DNA of 64,000 nucleotides from Planctomycetota bacterium (GTDB taxonomy: Bacteria; Planctomycetota; UBA8108; JACQVS01), in the NCBI GenBank assembly GCA_028280485.1, contig JANQLS010000049.1, positions 62,001-126,000 on the forward strand, given 5' to 3'. The notes below the pieces were generated by a model, which worked only from the letters and a program-made list of their open reading frames with translations, did not search any database and was not told where the DNA came from. Positions 54,598 through 63,527 of this stretch are shown one piece after another. Each line of letters begins with the position of its first letter. The first letter of the stretch is position 1. A program made the translations under genes and the position numbers.

Positions 54598-54911
54598 CAA
54601 GCCCGAAGCTTTAGCGAGGGATAGCGATCGATATCAAATTCCAAAGCGTGATGGATTTAGGATCAACGTGAAATCTTATTGATGGACGATAACTCTGTCC
54701 TTTACTTTTCTTGTTGCCGACCCTCGTTGACACTTCGGGCTTGAAATAGTAGTCGGCTCACCCCGCAAGCCCGAAGCTTTAGCGAGGGATAACGATCGAT
54801 ATCAAATGCCAAAGCGTGATGGAATTAGGACCAACATGAAATCTTGTTTATAGGCGATGGCGCTGCCATTTACTTCTCTTGTTGCCGACCCTCGTTGACA
54901 CTTCGGGCTTG
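54598..54911. repeat. Two tandem 146-bp palindrome-bounded units
   Basis: Units 54598-54743 and 54766-54911 are near copies (period 168 bp). Each starts with CAAGCCCGAAG and ends with the complementary CTTCGGGCTTG, so each could fold into a long hairpin or behave like a non-autonomous mobile repeat. They differ by scattered substitutions, so the duplication is not very recent. The ends are the CCCGAAGCTTTAGCGAGGG family found at other places in the right part of the window. Confidence 0.85.
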
Positions 54912-54980
54912 AAATGGGGGATGGATTTAAAATTTATATTTACTAGCCCGAAGCGCTAGCGAGAGGTGGAGTTAAATTAT

Positions 54981-55006
54981 TACGGCACACGGCGTGTGCC
55001 TACTAC
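54981..55006. repeat. GGCACACGGCGTGTGCC hairpin repeat, copy 1
   Basis: TACGGCACACGGCGTGTGCC is followed by TACTAC, and it forms a 7-bp stem. It reaches the last codons of the NagA-like gene. An identical copy lies at 62501-62526. Confidence 0.85.
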
Positions 55007-56328
55007 CATCTTTGCCCACATAAAAAGACGTCTTTAATTTCGATCGAGTGGTGACCGGGCTCTCCCGTAACGTTTAATAAAATGGCGTCGGCTCGTTCAG
55101 ATACGTTTAATCTTCCTCGGTCGGTTTTACCCGTTAGATGCGCAGGATTACTCGAACAAAGTTTACTGGCTAATTTCAAGGCATCTTCTAATTCAAGCTG
55201 AGCATGTTCACGGTGGTAAATTCCGGTCATGGGCTGAGTGAAAAGATTCAATAAGCAGTTAAAGATCGCCTTCATATCACTCGCTGAGCCGAACAGAGGC
55301 GCGAAGTCTGAGCTTAAATGCGCTAAGGCTCCGGGCGGTTCTTTGCGTTTCACTTGCAAGTATTCACCATTGGAAGAAACTTGCCCTTGAACGCCGAAGA
55401 CTTCAAAATCTCCCGCCGGATTTCCTAAAGCAAAACCAGCATCGCTAACGGCAACCACACCTTGATCTTCTTTTCTCTCGATGATATCTCTCACCAATCG
55501 AGGGTCTAGATGATAACCATCCGCAATGATGGTTGCAGTGAGGCCATCGTTGTAGAGCGCCTCTTCAAACAGACCTCCCCCACCAAAACTTTTTAAAGAT
55601 GAACCAGTTGGCCCATTTCCTAAATGAATAACGTATTCGAGACCAGCTTGAACCGCTTCGCGGGTGCGTTCAGCACTGGGCTTGGCATGACCAATACCAA
55701 TCTTTAAGCCGTGACTTTTTGCGTAAGCAATCACCTCAAGTGCATCTTCCGACATTTCAGGAGCGATATTGATAAAGCGAACGGAATCATGCTGAAGAAA
55801 AGTATCTAGCTGAGCTTTGTTGGGCGGAAACACAAACTCAGGATTATGGGCTCCATGAAAAGCAGGATTCATGAATGTGCCTTCGAGCAACGCTCCTAAG
55901 CACATGGCGTCGAGGGGATTTTCTCCATCTGAGTGAAGAACGTGTGCCATGCCTTCCAAATAGGCTAAGATTTCATTCTCAGGAGCCGCCAAGGTGGCTA
56001 AGACAATGGACGTCACCCCTATCTCAATTTGGTATTTGTAAACTTCGCGAATACGTTGGGCGTGGTCAACTGCATCTTGAAAGCCTTGGGCTAACCATTC
56101 GATGTCATTGACTTGAAGATCGATCCAACCGGGAAGAAGCCAATGACCATTTCCATCGATACAATCTAGCTCTTGTCTCTTCTTGAGATCTTCAGCTTCA
56201 CCTGAAGATAACCAAGCGAGTACTTTGCCGCCCTCAAAAAGAACGGCATGCTCATTCTCTGAGGAAGAACTCGAGGAATCAGGATCGACCCTTCTTACAT
56301 TTTGAATTAATGTAGCATCACTTGCCAT
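55003..56328 (-). CDS. nagA: NagA-like N-acetylglucosamine-6-phosphate deacetylase
   Basis: The 441-aa amidohydrolase has NagA motifs: LLPGWIDLQVND at the start of the barrel, LEGTFMNPAFHGAHNP, IGIGHAKPSAE (metal His), YVIHLGNGPTG, IIADGYHLDP and VAVSDAGFALG (catalytic Asp). NagA removes the acetyl group from GlcNAc-6-phosphate. The frame extends to 56475, but the ATG at 56328 overlaps the upstream stop as TGATG and starts MASDATLIQNVRRVD, so I use it. The aminotransferase gene is directly upstream and coupled. HLGNGP replaces the more common HLFNAM, so the exact sugar may differ. Confidence 0.88.
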   Translation of the reverse strand: MASDATLIQNVRRVDPDSSSSSSENEHAVLFEGGKVLAWLSSGEAEDLKKRQELDCIDGNGHWLLPGWIDLQVNDIEWLAQGFQDAVDHAQRIREVYKYQIEIGVTSIVLATLAAPENEILAYLEGMAHVLHSDGENPLDAMCLGALLEGTFMNPAFHGAHNPEFVFPPNKAQLDTFLQHDSVRFINIAPEMSEDALEVIAYAKSHGLKIGIGHAKPSAERTREAVQAGLEYVIHLGNGPTGSSLKSFGGGGLFEEALYNDGLTATIIADGYHLDPRLVRDIIERKEDQGVVAVSDAGFALGNPAGDFEVFGVQGQVSSNGEYLQVKRKEPPGALAHLSSDFAPLFGSASDMKAIFNCLLNLFTQPMTGIYHREHAQLELEDALKLASKLCSSNPAHLTGKTDRGRLNVSERADAILLNVTGEPGHHSIEIKDVFLCGQRW

Positions 56329-57698
56329 CAGCCAAGAATCTCTTTGAATGCTTCCGTCAAGACTTCTATTCCTTCTTCCAATACCTCTTGGGGAGTCATC
56401 AGAGGAGGGGCAATTTTCACGCAACCTCCCCCTAATCCCACGGGAGCAAACATCAACAGGCCACGGTGAAGGCAAGCCTGGTTAATTTGAGTGGCAAGTT
56501 CGGAATTAGGCTCTTGAGTGCCCGGTTTGACGATGCGCAACCCGGCCACGAGCCCCTTACAAGCCATCCAATCACACTCGTCATAGGCTTCAACCAATGG
56601 CGCCAATCCTTGAGTGAGAACAGCCTCCATCGATTCGGCGTGAGCGATCATGTTTTCTTCGAACAAGGCTTCAAGAGAAGCTAAACCAGCCGCAACTGGA
56701 AGAGGCGATCCCGAATGAGTTGAAGTCATCGATCCCGGAGGATAAGTCGAAAGAATATCGCTTCGCCCAATCACGGCTGATAAGGGCAGCGAACTTGAAA
56801 TCGCCTTCCCACAAACGATGAGGTCGGGAACGACATCATAATGTTCAAAAGCAAAGAGCTTCCCCGTTCGCCCAAAACCAGCTTGAACTTCATCAAAAGT
56901 GAGAACCACTTGGTGTTGATCGCACCATGCTCTTAACTGCTGAGCATACTCAACGGGAAAAAAGTCAGGGCCGATGCCGAGATAGGATTCAGAAATCACT
57001 CCCGCAACTTGCTCTGGCTGAATCCCACTTTCACTCAAAGTCTTAGTAAAGAGTTCAAAGGAAGTATCTGGATTGAAATAACCATCAGGAAAGGGAACTT
57101 GAATGAAAGTGATATCCGTTCCCCCGATCCAAGTCTTCAGGGGCGCGATCCCCCCAGCTAATTGAGAGCCTAAAGTTCGCCCGTGGAAGCCTCCCCCAAA
57201 GGATACGATCACTTTCTTTTCGGGTGATTGGTTTAATCCCCAAGTTCGGGAGAGTTTGATCGCACACTCGACGGCTTCTGAGCCCGTCGTAAGGAGAAAC
57301 ACTTTTTCGAGCCCATCGGGCGCAACCTCGATCAGCTTCTCTACAAATTCAGCCCGTTCGCGATGGGGAAAAACGTAGCAGGAGAGCTGGCGCCGCTCGA
57401 CCAAAGACTCCACTCTTTCGACAATTTTTGGATGCGCATGCCCCACATTGCTGACGAGCACACAAGAACTCCAGTCAATCCATCGGTTCCCATAAGGATC
57501 GTAAACGTTGTAGCCCTCAGCCCGATCCCAAAGAATGGGTGGCTGGCCACTCATCGAGGGAGGTTCATATTTGAGGAGTTTTTCGAGTATCGGAATCGAT
57601 TCAGGGACCGGTAATGCCGTCTGAATCGTACGATGGTCTGTATGAATTGCGGGGACATCCTGAGGTGTCAGGGAATATTTTCCGTAGGTAGCAGACAT
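56328..57698 (-). CDS. Class III PLP aminotransferase, GABA-transaminase-like
   Basis: The 456-aa protein carries WIDWSSCVLVSNVGHAHPKIV, TTGSEAVECAIKLSR, SFGGGFHGRT, LTFDEVQAGFGRTG and CGKAISSSLPLSAVIG with the PLP lysine. This is the pattern of class III (GabT/ornithine/acetylornithine-like) omega-aminotransferases. It moves an amino group between an omega-amine and a keto acid. It starts with GGAG 8 bp ahead and shares TGATG with the NagA-like gene. The pairing hints at amino-sugar or amine breakdown, but the substrate is not readable. Confidence 0.88.
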   Translation of the reverse strand: MSATYGKYSLTPQDVPAIHTDHRTIQTALPVPESIPILEKLLKYEPPSMSGQPPILWDRAEGYNVYDPYGNRWIDWSSCVLVSNVGHAHPKIVERVESLVERRQLSCYVFPHRERAEFVEKLIEVAPDGLEKVFLLTTGSEAVECAIKLSRTWGLNQSPEKKVIVSFGGGFHGRTLGSQLAGGIAPLKTWIGGTDITFIQVPFPDGYFNPDTSFELFTKTLSESGIQPEQVAGVISESYLGIGPDFFPVEYAQQLRAWCDQHQVVLTFDEVQAGFGRTGKLFAFEHYDVVPDLIVCGKAISSSLPLSAVIGRSDILSTYPPGSMTSTHSGSPLPVAAGLASLEALFEENMIAHAESMEAVLTQGLAPLVEAYDECDWMACKGLVAGLRIVKPGTQEPNSELATQINQACLHRGLLMFAPVGLGGGCVKIAPPLMTPQEVLEEGIEVLTEAFKEILG

Positions 57699-58147
57699 TG
57701 AGATCTCCGGAAATCTGGGAACATAAAGCGTTGAAGAACAGCTAATCTAACAGAAAAAAGAGTAGCCGGCCATAGAAGTTGCGGATCGTAATCCTTGACC
57801 ACAGAGGTTGTTCTCGCTTTCCGACTATCCCTCGCTAAAGCTTCGGGCTTGGGAGGCTGGTCATTTCAATTATGATTTAGTGATGAATGGTGCCTAAACT
57901 TTCACAACTATGATTGCTTTAAAAGCGGCTCACGCCCATCAAGCCCGAAGCTTTAGCGAGGGATAATTGAAGCGCTTAGTGCCTTAGAATTCGTTTGTAT
58001 TTAAATTCGCAGTCACTGGCCGTGAAAACGACTTTGATTAATCAATAAAAAATCCTCAATCTCGAACTTCCAACCGCGCCCTAAAGGGGTTAGAGTTTCC
58101 TTTCCCAATTCCCCATTTCCAACTAAAACTCAGACGATCTCATTCCT
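57699..58147. other. Intergenic region with an inverted pair of planctomycete repeats
   Basis: A 25-bp sequence at 57827-57851 and its exact complement at 57940-57964 (core CCCGAAGCTTTAGCGAGGG) flank 88 bp. The layout parallels the 146-bp units at 54.6 kb. No gene is supportable between the divergent aminotransferase and oxidoreductase genes. Confidence 0.75.
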
Positions 58148-59485
58148 ATGAGCCAAAAAGAAATCACCTTACCTGTAGCTTTGGTAGGCGGAGGCATGTT
58201 TGGTGGCGATGTAGTTATTCGAACCATCGAAGATCTCGAACGCTGCGGCTTAGCCCCCTACTTAGGTCGAGTCGGCTTGGATCACGTTGCGAGTGATTAC
58301 TACAACGTCAAATTTGAACTCGTAGCTATCGGAACTCGAACCGAAGCCACGGCGACAAAGTTAGCTGCGATGTACGCATCGAAAGTTCCGAATAGTTCCC
58401 CCAAAGCTTATTGGGGTGATAAACCTTGGGAAGAGATCTTCCAAGCCGAACGAAAACCAAAAATTCTCTTCGTGGCCACTCCCGATCACTTGCATTATGA
58501 GCCCGTGCTTCACGCCGTTCAAAATGATGCTCACGTGATGGTAGAAAAACCACTGACCTTAAACCTCAAAGAAGCCGATGTACTGTTAGAAGAAGCTCGA
58601 AAAAAGAATCGAATTGTCGGGGTCGATATGCACAAACGCTATGATCCTTGCCATCGATTCTTGTTTGAAGATCTAACTTCCGGAATCGGCAAGCCCTTGT
58701 ACGGGCGCGCGGTCTTAGAAGAGCCCTTAGAAGTTTCGACTGAAATTTTTAAGTGGGCGGAAAAATCGAATCCATTCAGCTATGTAGGCATACATTGGGT
58801 GGATTTATTTGGACATTACCTTCGACTGAGACCCGTGTCTGTTCATGCGGTGGGCCAAAAGAGTTTACTTAAGAACTGGCATAATGAAGGCGGCGATCAA
58901 GCGATCGATGCTTTTGACTCCGTTCAGGTAGCTGTCGATTACGAAGATGGATTTCGAGTTTACTACGTGAACAACTGGATCAATCCCAAAGAGTTTGAAG
59001 CCCCCGTCAATCAAGAGATGGAGTTGGTGGGAACGAGAGGAAAGATCGAGTTTGATCAACAGTATCGCGGCTTACGAGCAACGATCACGGGTCTGGGAAC
59101 CCGCACGTTTAATCCGCACTTCACTTCTGATTTAAGAAGAGAAGCCCCGGTGAGCAGCGTGAACTCAAGCCCGAGTTACGAAGGTTACGGAAAAGATTCT
59201 ATCGTCGTCATCACGGAGCGCGCCACAAGAGTGGAGTTAGGTTTAGCTCAAAGAGATGAATTGACAGGAACCTATCCTGACATCGAATCTTCTCGACCAT
59301 CGGTTGCTATCATCGAAGCCGCAAAAGAAGTTGCTGAAAGAAATTTACAGCATCTGCAAGCAGGAAAAGGGTGCCCGGTGACGGCACGGTTGAGTGAAGC
59401 TGGAATCGAAGTTCTCGATCCAGCCACTGATAGTGAACTCAAGACCCAAATATACTCTGGGAATATTTACGGATCATGGAACTGA
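58148..59485 (+). CDS. Gfo/Idh/MocA-family oxidoreductase
   Basis: The 445-aa protein has an N-terminal NAD(P)-binding region (VALVGGGMFGGDV), FVATPDHLHYEPVLHAV and MVEKPLTLNLKEADVLL with the EKP motif, then GVDMHKRYDP and the C-terminal beta-sheet domain (VGIHWVDLFGHYLRL). Members oxidise or reduce sugars, inositols or related compounds. The N-terminal part has an insertion (residues about 25-55) before the second strand. It overlaps the CysQ-like gene by 10 bp. The substrate is unknown. The pairing suggests an inositol or sugar-phosphate route. Confidence 0.88.
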   Translation: MSQKEITLPVALVGGGMFGGDVVIRTIEDLERCGLAPYLGRVGLDHVASDYYNVKFELVAIGTRTEATATKLAAMYASKVPNSSPKAYWGDKPWEEIFQAERKPKILFVATPDHLHYEPVLHAVQNDAHVMVEKPLTLNLKEADVLLEEARKKNRIVGVDMHKRYDPCHRFLFEDLTSGIGKPLYGRAVLEEPLEVSTEIFKWAEKSNPFSYVGIHWVDLFGHYLRLRPVSVHAVGQKSLLKNWHNEGGDQAIDAFDSVQVAVDYEDGFRVYYVNNWINPKEFEAPVNQEMELVGTRGKIEFDQQYRGLRATITGLGTRTFNPHFTSDLRREAPVSSVNSSPSYEGYGKDSIVVITERATRVELGLAQRDELTGTYPDIESSRPSVAIIEAAKEVAERNLQHLQAGKGCPVTARLSEAGIEVLDPATDSELKTQIYSGNIYGSWN

Positions 59486-60306
59486 ATTCTGAAATCTTAA
59501 ATAAGATCATCGAAGTTGCCAAAGCGGGTGGCGAAGCGGCTCTCACTCACTACCACGGGGAAATTGAAGTCGAGTACAAAGAGGATGATTCTCCATTGAC
59601 GCTTGCGGATAAAGCCGCTCACGAAGTCATCTGCAAATTGCTCTCAGAGCTGACTCCCGAAATTCCAATCATGTCTGAAGAATCTTCTGAAGATGAATTC
59701 AAAGACCGCAAAAACTGGCAAACCTACTGGGTGGTCGATCCTTTGGATGGCAGCAAAGAGTTCATCAAGAAGAGTGGTCAATTCACTGTAAACATCGCGT
59801 TAATTGAAGGTAATGAATCGGTATTGGGAGTGGTCTACGTTCCAGTTACAGAAGTTTATTACTGTGGATATAAAGGGGATCAACCTCGCGCGTGGATGAA
59901 CAATGGCCGAGGCGAAGAACGAGAATTGAATTGTCGACAAGCCAACTTAGATCATCTCATCGTCGTCGCCAGTCGCGATCACGCCGGTCCTCGAGTCAAA
60001 GCATTTTTAGAAGCCGATGCCTTGGAAGGGGCAGAAGTCACGAGCATGGGAAGCTCGCTCAAATTTTGCTTGGTTGCGGATGGCAAAGCTGATTTTTATC
60101 CCCGCGTAGTTCCGACCATGGAATGGGATACGGCTGCAGCCCAGTGCATCGTAGAAGTAGCTGGTGGAAGCGTTACCACTTTAGAAGGCGAACGACTCAC
60201 CTACAATAAAGATGATCTCCGCAATCCTTCACTCCTCTCATTCGGCGACGCCAGCATCCCCTGGCACAGCTTCTTCGCTGAAAACAGCATCAGTGTAGAA
60301 GGTTAA
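59476..60306 (+). CDS. cysQ: CysQ-like 3'(2'),5'-bisphosphate nucleotidase / IMPase family
   Basis: The 276-aa protein keeps all IMPase-superfamily metal motifs: SPLTLADKAAHEVI, IMSEESSED, WVVDPLDGSKEFIKKSG and WDTAAAQCIVEVAGG. DPLDGSKEF with KSGQFTVNIALIE is characteristic of CysQ, which removes the 3' phosphate from PAP/PAPS. It starts inside the oxidoreductase gene by a 10-bp overlap and ends before a strong terminator at 60425. Because the partner is a sugar-type oxidoreductase, an inositol-phosphate or sugar-phosphate substrate is also possible. Confidence 0.88.
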   Translation: MELNSEILNKIIEVAKAGGEAALTHYHGEIEVEYKEDDSPLTLADKAAHEVICKLLSELTPEIPIMSEESSEDEFKDRKNWQTYWVVDPLDGSKEFIKKSGQFTVNIALIEGNESVLGVVYVPVTEVYYCGYKGDQPRAWMNNGRGEERELNCRQANLDHLIVVASRDHAGPRVKAFLEADALEGAEVTSMGSSLKFCLVADGKADFYPRVVPTMEWDTAAAQCIVEVAGGSVTTLEGERLTYNKDDLRNPSLLSFGDASIPWHSFFAENSISVEG

Positions 60307-60424
60307 AGTAGTCGGCTCCGCAATAATGGTCGCTTCGCTCCTTCATGCAAGTAAGCTTAGGGCTTACGCACTCCCTAAAGGGGCCGTGAGCCGGTACGGC
60401 ATTCAAAACAAACTTAAATGACTC

Positions 60425-60456
60425 AAAAGGCTCTACCTAACGGTAGGGCCTTTTTT
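60425..60456 (+). terminator. Intrinsic terminator after the CysQ-like gene
   Basis: AAAAGGCTCTACC pairs with GGTAGGGCCTTTT (one G-U) over a 4-nt loop and runs into six or more Ts. It is placed 120 bp after the operon end. Confidence 0.9.
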
Positions 60457-60562
60457 ATTCGCCAATCGCCCCAACTCTAGTTACTCGATTAGGTTTGTCT
60501 TTGCACAATTAAGATTGATCTCGTCGTTCAGAATATCCGCACGTAAAGCGTGCGGACTACTT

Positions 60563-61231
60563 TCATTCATCCTCTTCTACTATTTTTGCATCGAAGTTAC
60601 ACCAAAAAGGGAGACCATCTCGAAACAGATTGGGTTTTTCTTTTAGATATTCTTGAGCTAATTTCCAGGTACGTTCCCACTCGCCCTCTCGGATTTGACT
60701 TTTCCGTAGATTAATTTGCTCCTCATCATCGGTTAAAAAATCTCCGATGAGCGGGCAAAAAGAAGTCCAATTGCCCTTGTTACGTGTTCCAAAAGTTAAA
60801 TCTGTTCCTTCGTCGGTTTCTTTTGAATAGAGATTAATCGTCACTAAACGCTGCTTCACTTCTAAATTGAATTGAGTCAAAACTCGCTCTGGAAACTTTA
60901 ACATCGCAACGCAATCAAGTTCATCGGTATAAGCTGCAATCAACAAGGGAGAAGTTGAAACCACAATTGCAGCACGGGTATCCCCTAATAACAAATGTCT
61001 TCTTAGAGAGGCAATCTGATCCCCGAAAAAATTTATTTTGACTAAGATTTTTTGGACAAAACCGAGTATTCCAAAAAGATCAGGCCTCATAATTCTCAAC
61101 TTCTCAATTGAAAGCTCCGCTAAACCCGGATGCGATGCGGTAGTCTGTTTTCGGTATTTTTCTTTCTCTTCTTCTGTAAGCATGGAAATCACAAATTCAC
61201 ATCGTGCGCAATAAGAGTTAATAGATAACAT
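60563..61231 (-). CDS. Unknown protein, paralogue of the gene at the window end
   Basis: The 222-aa protein has no known family. Its second half, LLIAAYTDELDCVAMLKFPE, RLVTINLYS, GTRNKGNWTSFCPLIGDFLTDD and IREGEWERTWKLAQEYLKEKP, is matched nearly line for line by the partial protein at 63528-64000. An internal Met 17 residues in (MLTEEEKEKYRKQ) could be the true start. It is cytosolic by appearance. The pair flanks three small membrane-protein genes, so a local duplication is likely. Confidence 0.72.
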   Translation of the reverse strand: MLSINSYCARCEFVISMLTEEEKEKYRKQTTASHPGLAELSIEKLRIMRPDLFGILGFVQKILVKINFFGDQIASLRRHLLLGDTRAAIVVSTSPLLIAAYTDELDCVAMLKFPERVLTQFNLEVKQRLVTINLYSKETDEGTDLTFGTRNKGNWTSFCPLIGDFLTDDEEQINLRKSQIREGEWERTWKLAQEYLKEKPNLFRDGLPFWCNFDAKIVEEDE

Positions 61232-61267
61232 GAAATAAACTCTTACTATAGTACCACAATCATTATA

Positions 61268-62167
61268 CTACCCTCCACAACCCCCGCAGCCGCCACATCC
61301 ACCACACCCTCCGCAACCACCACATCCCCCATTGTCATTACTCAAAGATTCTGTAAACCAAAGAAAATGAAAACAGTAGGAACACTTGTACTCCCGTTCC
61401 ACCTTTTTCTTATCCGTTAAATTTCTAACCTTGCCCGTCCTCTTCATGGAAAATTGGCCTTTACAGTTTGGACAGGTTTTTTTTCGATAGCTCTTAGCTG
61501 AGTAATAAATGATCACAGCTAAAAACATTAGAAGCAAAATAGTCCCCACAATCGGTGAAGCAACTCCTCCGCTCATTGAATCTTCACTTGGTAATTTCAA
61601 AAACACCCCTAAAGGGAGTAAGACTACCCAAGCAACAATGAGCAAGAAATTCGAGGCTTTATACCCTCTCGGAATAAATGCTGGTTTCTTTACTATCCAG
61701 ACGTCTTCAACATTAACTCGCTTAAAATTTAAATCTCGCCCAAAGCGTAGAGTCGGCGAAGGCCAAATATCTTCTGGCGGCTTAACACCAAAAATACGCC
61801 CATAACTATCTAATGTTTTTTGGTACCAGTCATTAAACTTCTCCGACTCATCAGTTCCACCTCGGGTAGGATTATGATGGAATGGAGCCTCTAAGGTCTC
61901 ACCACACAATTTATTCCAGTAAGAGTGGGTGTAGGTTAAATGCAAGTGCCAAGCTTGATCAACTTGATCGGAGGGAGTTACGGGATGCCCAGCAACGAAA
62001 CCCAAATATATAAAACGTTTGTATTCGATGATGACTTGCTTGGCGAAGTACTGAGACCAGTCGTTTTCACGAGCTAAACGATCAACAAATGAGAGATCTT
62101 CGTCACCATCATCAAATTCAAAATTATGAATTCGATCCCAAAGCTCATCTTGTTCATACGATTTCAT
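61268..62167 (-). CDS. Glycine-rich-domain membrane protein with GGC-repeat tail
   Basis: The 299-aa protein has an N-terminal glycine-rich-domain/DUF1399-like region (TPSDQVDQAWHLHLTYTHSYW; residues about 55-75), known from plant GRDP proteins. Two membrane helices follow (LLIVAWVVLLPLGVFLKL and a second at VGTILLLMFLAVIIYYSA), then a zinc ribbon (CPNCKGQF, KCSYCFHFLWF), then a tail of about seven (Gly-Gly-Cys) units to the end. The metal-binding or cross-linking tail is striking. A similar GGC tail occurs in a few bacterial membrane proteins (TIGR04222-like). Function unknown. Confidence 0.82.
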   Translation of the reverse strand: MKSYEQDELWDRIHNFEFDDGDEDLSFVDRLARENDWSQYFAKQVIIEYKRFIYLGFVAGHPVTPSDQVDQAWHLHLTYTHSYWNKLCGETLEAPFHHNPTRGGTDESEKFNDWYQKTLDSYGRIFGVKPPEDIWPSPTLRFGRDLNFKRVNVEDVWIVKKPAFIPRGYKASNFLLIVAWVVLLPLGVFLKLPSEDSMSGGVASPIVGTILLLMFLAVIIYYSAKSYRKKTCPNCKGQFSMKRTGKVRNLTDKKKVEREYKCSYCFHFLWFTESLSNDNGGCGGCGGCGGCGGCGGCGG

Positions 62168-62557
62168 GAACTTATTTTGAGGAAGAAGAACTCTGTTAGT
62201 AAGTGAATTAAATGACTTTCAAGAACTTTGATAAAGCTAGCAACTTTATAACTTTTGTGAGTTAACTTGGGGTGATTATTGATTCAGGCTTGGGAAAACT
62301 AACAAAAATCAATCATTACTAAGCCCGAAGCTTTAGCGAGGGATTATAGTAGTCGGCTCACCCCGTGAGCCGGGATGGCAATACATTTAATTGATGCATA
62401 GAAAAAACCATCACCTTCGAGCAAAGCCTAACTGTTCTTCATGCTGTACGAGGCAATCCAAATTAATCCCTTCGTACGGCTCGAAGGTCGAGCCTACCAC
62501 TACGGCACACGGCGTGTGCCTACTACCTTGAATACGACTCGCGGAGCGAGCCTACTA
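62168..62557. other. Repeat-rich gap of 390 bp
   Basis: It holds a copy of AAGCCCGAAGCTTTAGCGAG at 62321-62344, a GTAGTCGGCTCACCCCGTGA block at 62348-62372, and the GGCACACGGCGTGTGCC repeat at 62501-62526. GGAGCGAGCCTACTAC sits just before the next gene. No ORF is supportable. Confidence 0.7.
62501..62526. repeat. GGCACACGGCGTGTGCC hairpin repeat, copy 2
   Basis: TACGGCACACGGCGTGTGCC followed by TACTACC, identical in the core to the copy at 54981-55006. Confidence 0.85.
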
Positions 62558-62896
62558 CTAGGGATCATCTTGATTAGAAGGATTTTGTTCGGAGTCCTTC
62601 GAATTCTTTAAGCCCAAGATCAGTTGAATGGCAGCGTGAATGACGATTCCCCCAGCGATGATCATCATGCCGTAATAGTTTCCTTTCCCATCTGAAAGAA
62701 AGGAATTCTCACTTGCCCCTTTAATAATCAATCCAACTCCGAAGACCAATAAAAGAAAACTTAAAAACGAAAGTGCACCGCGAGAGCGCTTATAGATTCC
62801 GATAGAGAATATGAATGCAAGAACGAGAGACCCTATCATTACTAAGATTTTTGTAAGAGCCTGAAATTCAGGTTGGCTCTGTGCAAGAAAATCCAT
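62558..62896 (-). CDS. Small membrane protein, three or four helices
   Basis: The 112-aa protein has hydrophobic segments at LVMIGSLVLAFIFSIGIY, LSFLSFLLLVFGVGLIIKG and MMIIAGGIVIHAAIQLILG and a polar tail (KNSKDSEQNPSNQDDP). No motif of a transporter or enzyme. The protein at 63.0 kb has the same size, helix spacing and tail type, so the two are probably paralogues. Confidence 0.7.
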   Translation of the reverse strand: MDFLAQSQPEFQALTKILVMIGSLVLAFIFSIGIYKRSRGALSFLSFLLLVFGVGLIIKGASENSFLSDGKGNYYGMMIIAGGIVIHAAIQLILGLKNSKDSEQNPSNQDDP

Positions 62897-62993
62897 CCCA
62901 ACAACCTTTCACTTAAAACTAAAACGACGTCTTCCCTCGCTGAGGTATCGGATAATTGTCGGACCTAAAGATGACTCACATCCTCGAAGCGAC

Positions 62994-63311
62994 CTACGGC
63001 TCTTGCTCTCCCTCGACAGCTTTTTCCTTCTTTTTCAATCCATTGATCAAATAAACAGCTGAAAAGAGAACAATGCTAGCCGCAATTGTAAGCAATCCAT
63101 TGAATATGGCTGCTGACTCACTACTACGGTTAGCATACTCATGAAATGCAAAAGCAAATAGACCCACGCTCAATAGAAAGAGCGGGATTAACAAAACACC
63201 AAATCGATAAATAATAAGCTGAGGAACTGTTAGAAGCAGGAAAACCATGATTGCCCCGATGCCTAAAACAAACAACACTGGATCGGGTATCCCTTGTGAA
63301 ATTAATATCAT
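62994..63311 (-). CDS. Small membrane protein, paralogue of the 62.6 kb gene
   Basis: The 105-aa protein has helices at VLFVLGIGAIMVFLLLTVP, FGVLLIPLFLLSVGLFAFA and LLTIAASIVLFSAVYLING, followed by KKKEKAVEGEQEP. The final helix ending LING-LKKK parallels LILG-LKNS of its neighbour. I use the ATG at 63311 instead of the TTG two codons earlier. Function unknown. Confidence 0.68.
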   Translation of the reverse strand: MILISQGIPDPVLFVLGIGAIMVFLLLTVPQLIIYRFGVLLIPLFLLSVGLFAFAFHEYANRSSESAAIFNGLLTIAASIVLFSAVYLINGLKKKEKAVEGEQEP

Positions 63312-63411
63312 TTTCAACTAACCCCTTTCTTTTACTAATCCGCACTCGGAGACGCTCTGAATTTTTATCAAACTTAGTTAGAGTCGGATTCCAATCTATT
63401 AGAACTAATAC

Positions 63412-63487
63412 CTTAACTAGCCCGAAGCGCTAGCGAGGGGCCAGGGTTTTCATTCCGACCCCTCGCTAGCGCTTCGGGCTAGTTAAG
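63412..63487. repeat. 29-bp perfect inverted repeat (planctomycete repeat pair)
   Basis: Positions 63412-63440 and 63459-63487 are exact reverse complements with an 18-bp loop. The arms contain TAGCCCGAAGCGCTAGCGAG. It lies between the membrane-protein gene and the partial gene, both leftward. A very stable hairpin in RNA or cruciform in DNA is predicted. Confidence 0.9.
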
Positions 63488-63527
63488 TTGAAGATCTTAA
63501 AAAATTCACTACCTCGGAACACGCGGA

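Noticed and set aside
54598-54911. CRISPR-like repeats
   Set aside because: Only two long units exist, with palindromic ends and no spacer-repeat alternation, and no cas gene is present. No CRISPR array was seen elsewhere in the window.
56329-56475. An N-terminal extension of 49 residues on the NagA-like protein
   Set aside because: It lies inside the aminotransferase gene, is unlike the family, and the ATG at 56328 in TGATG overlap is the natural start.
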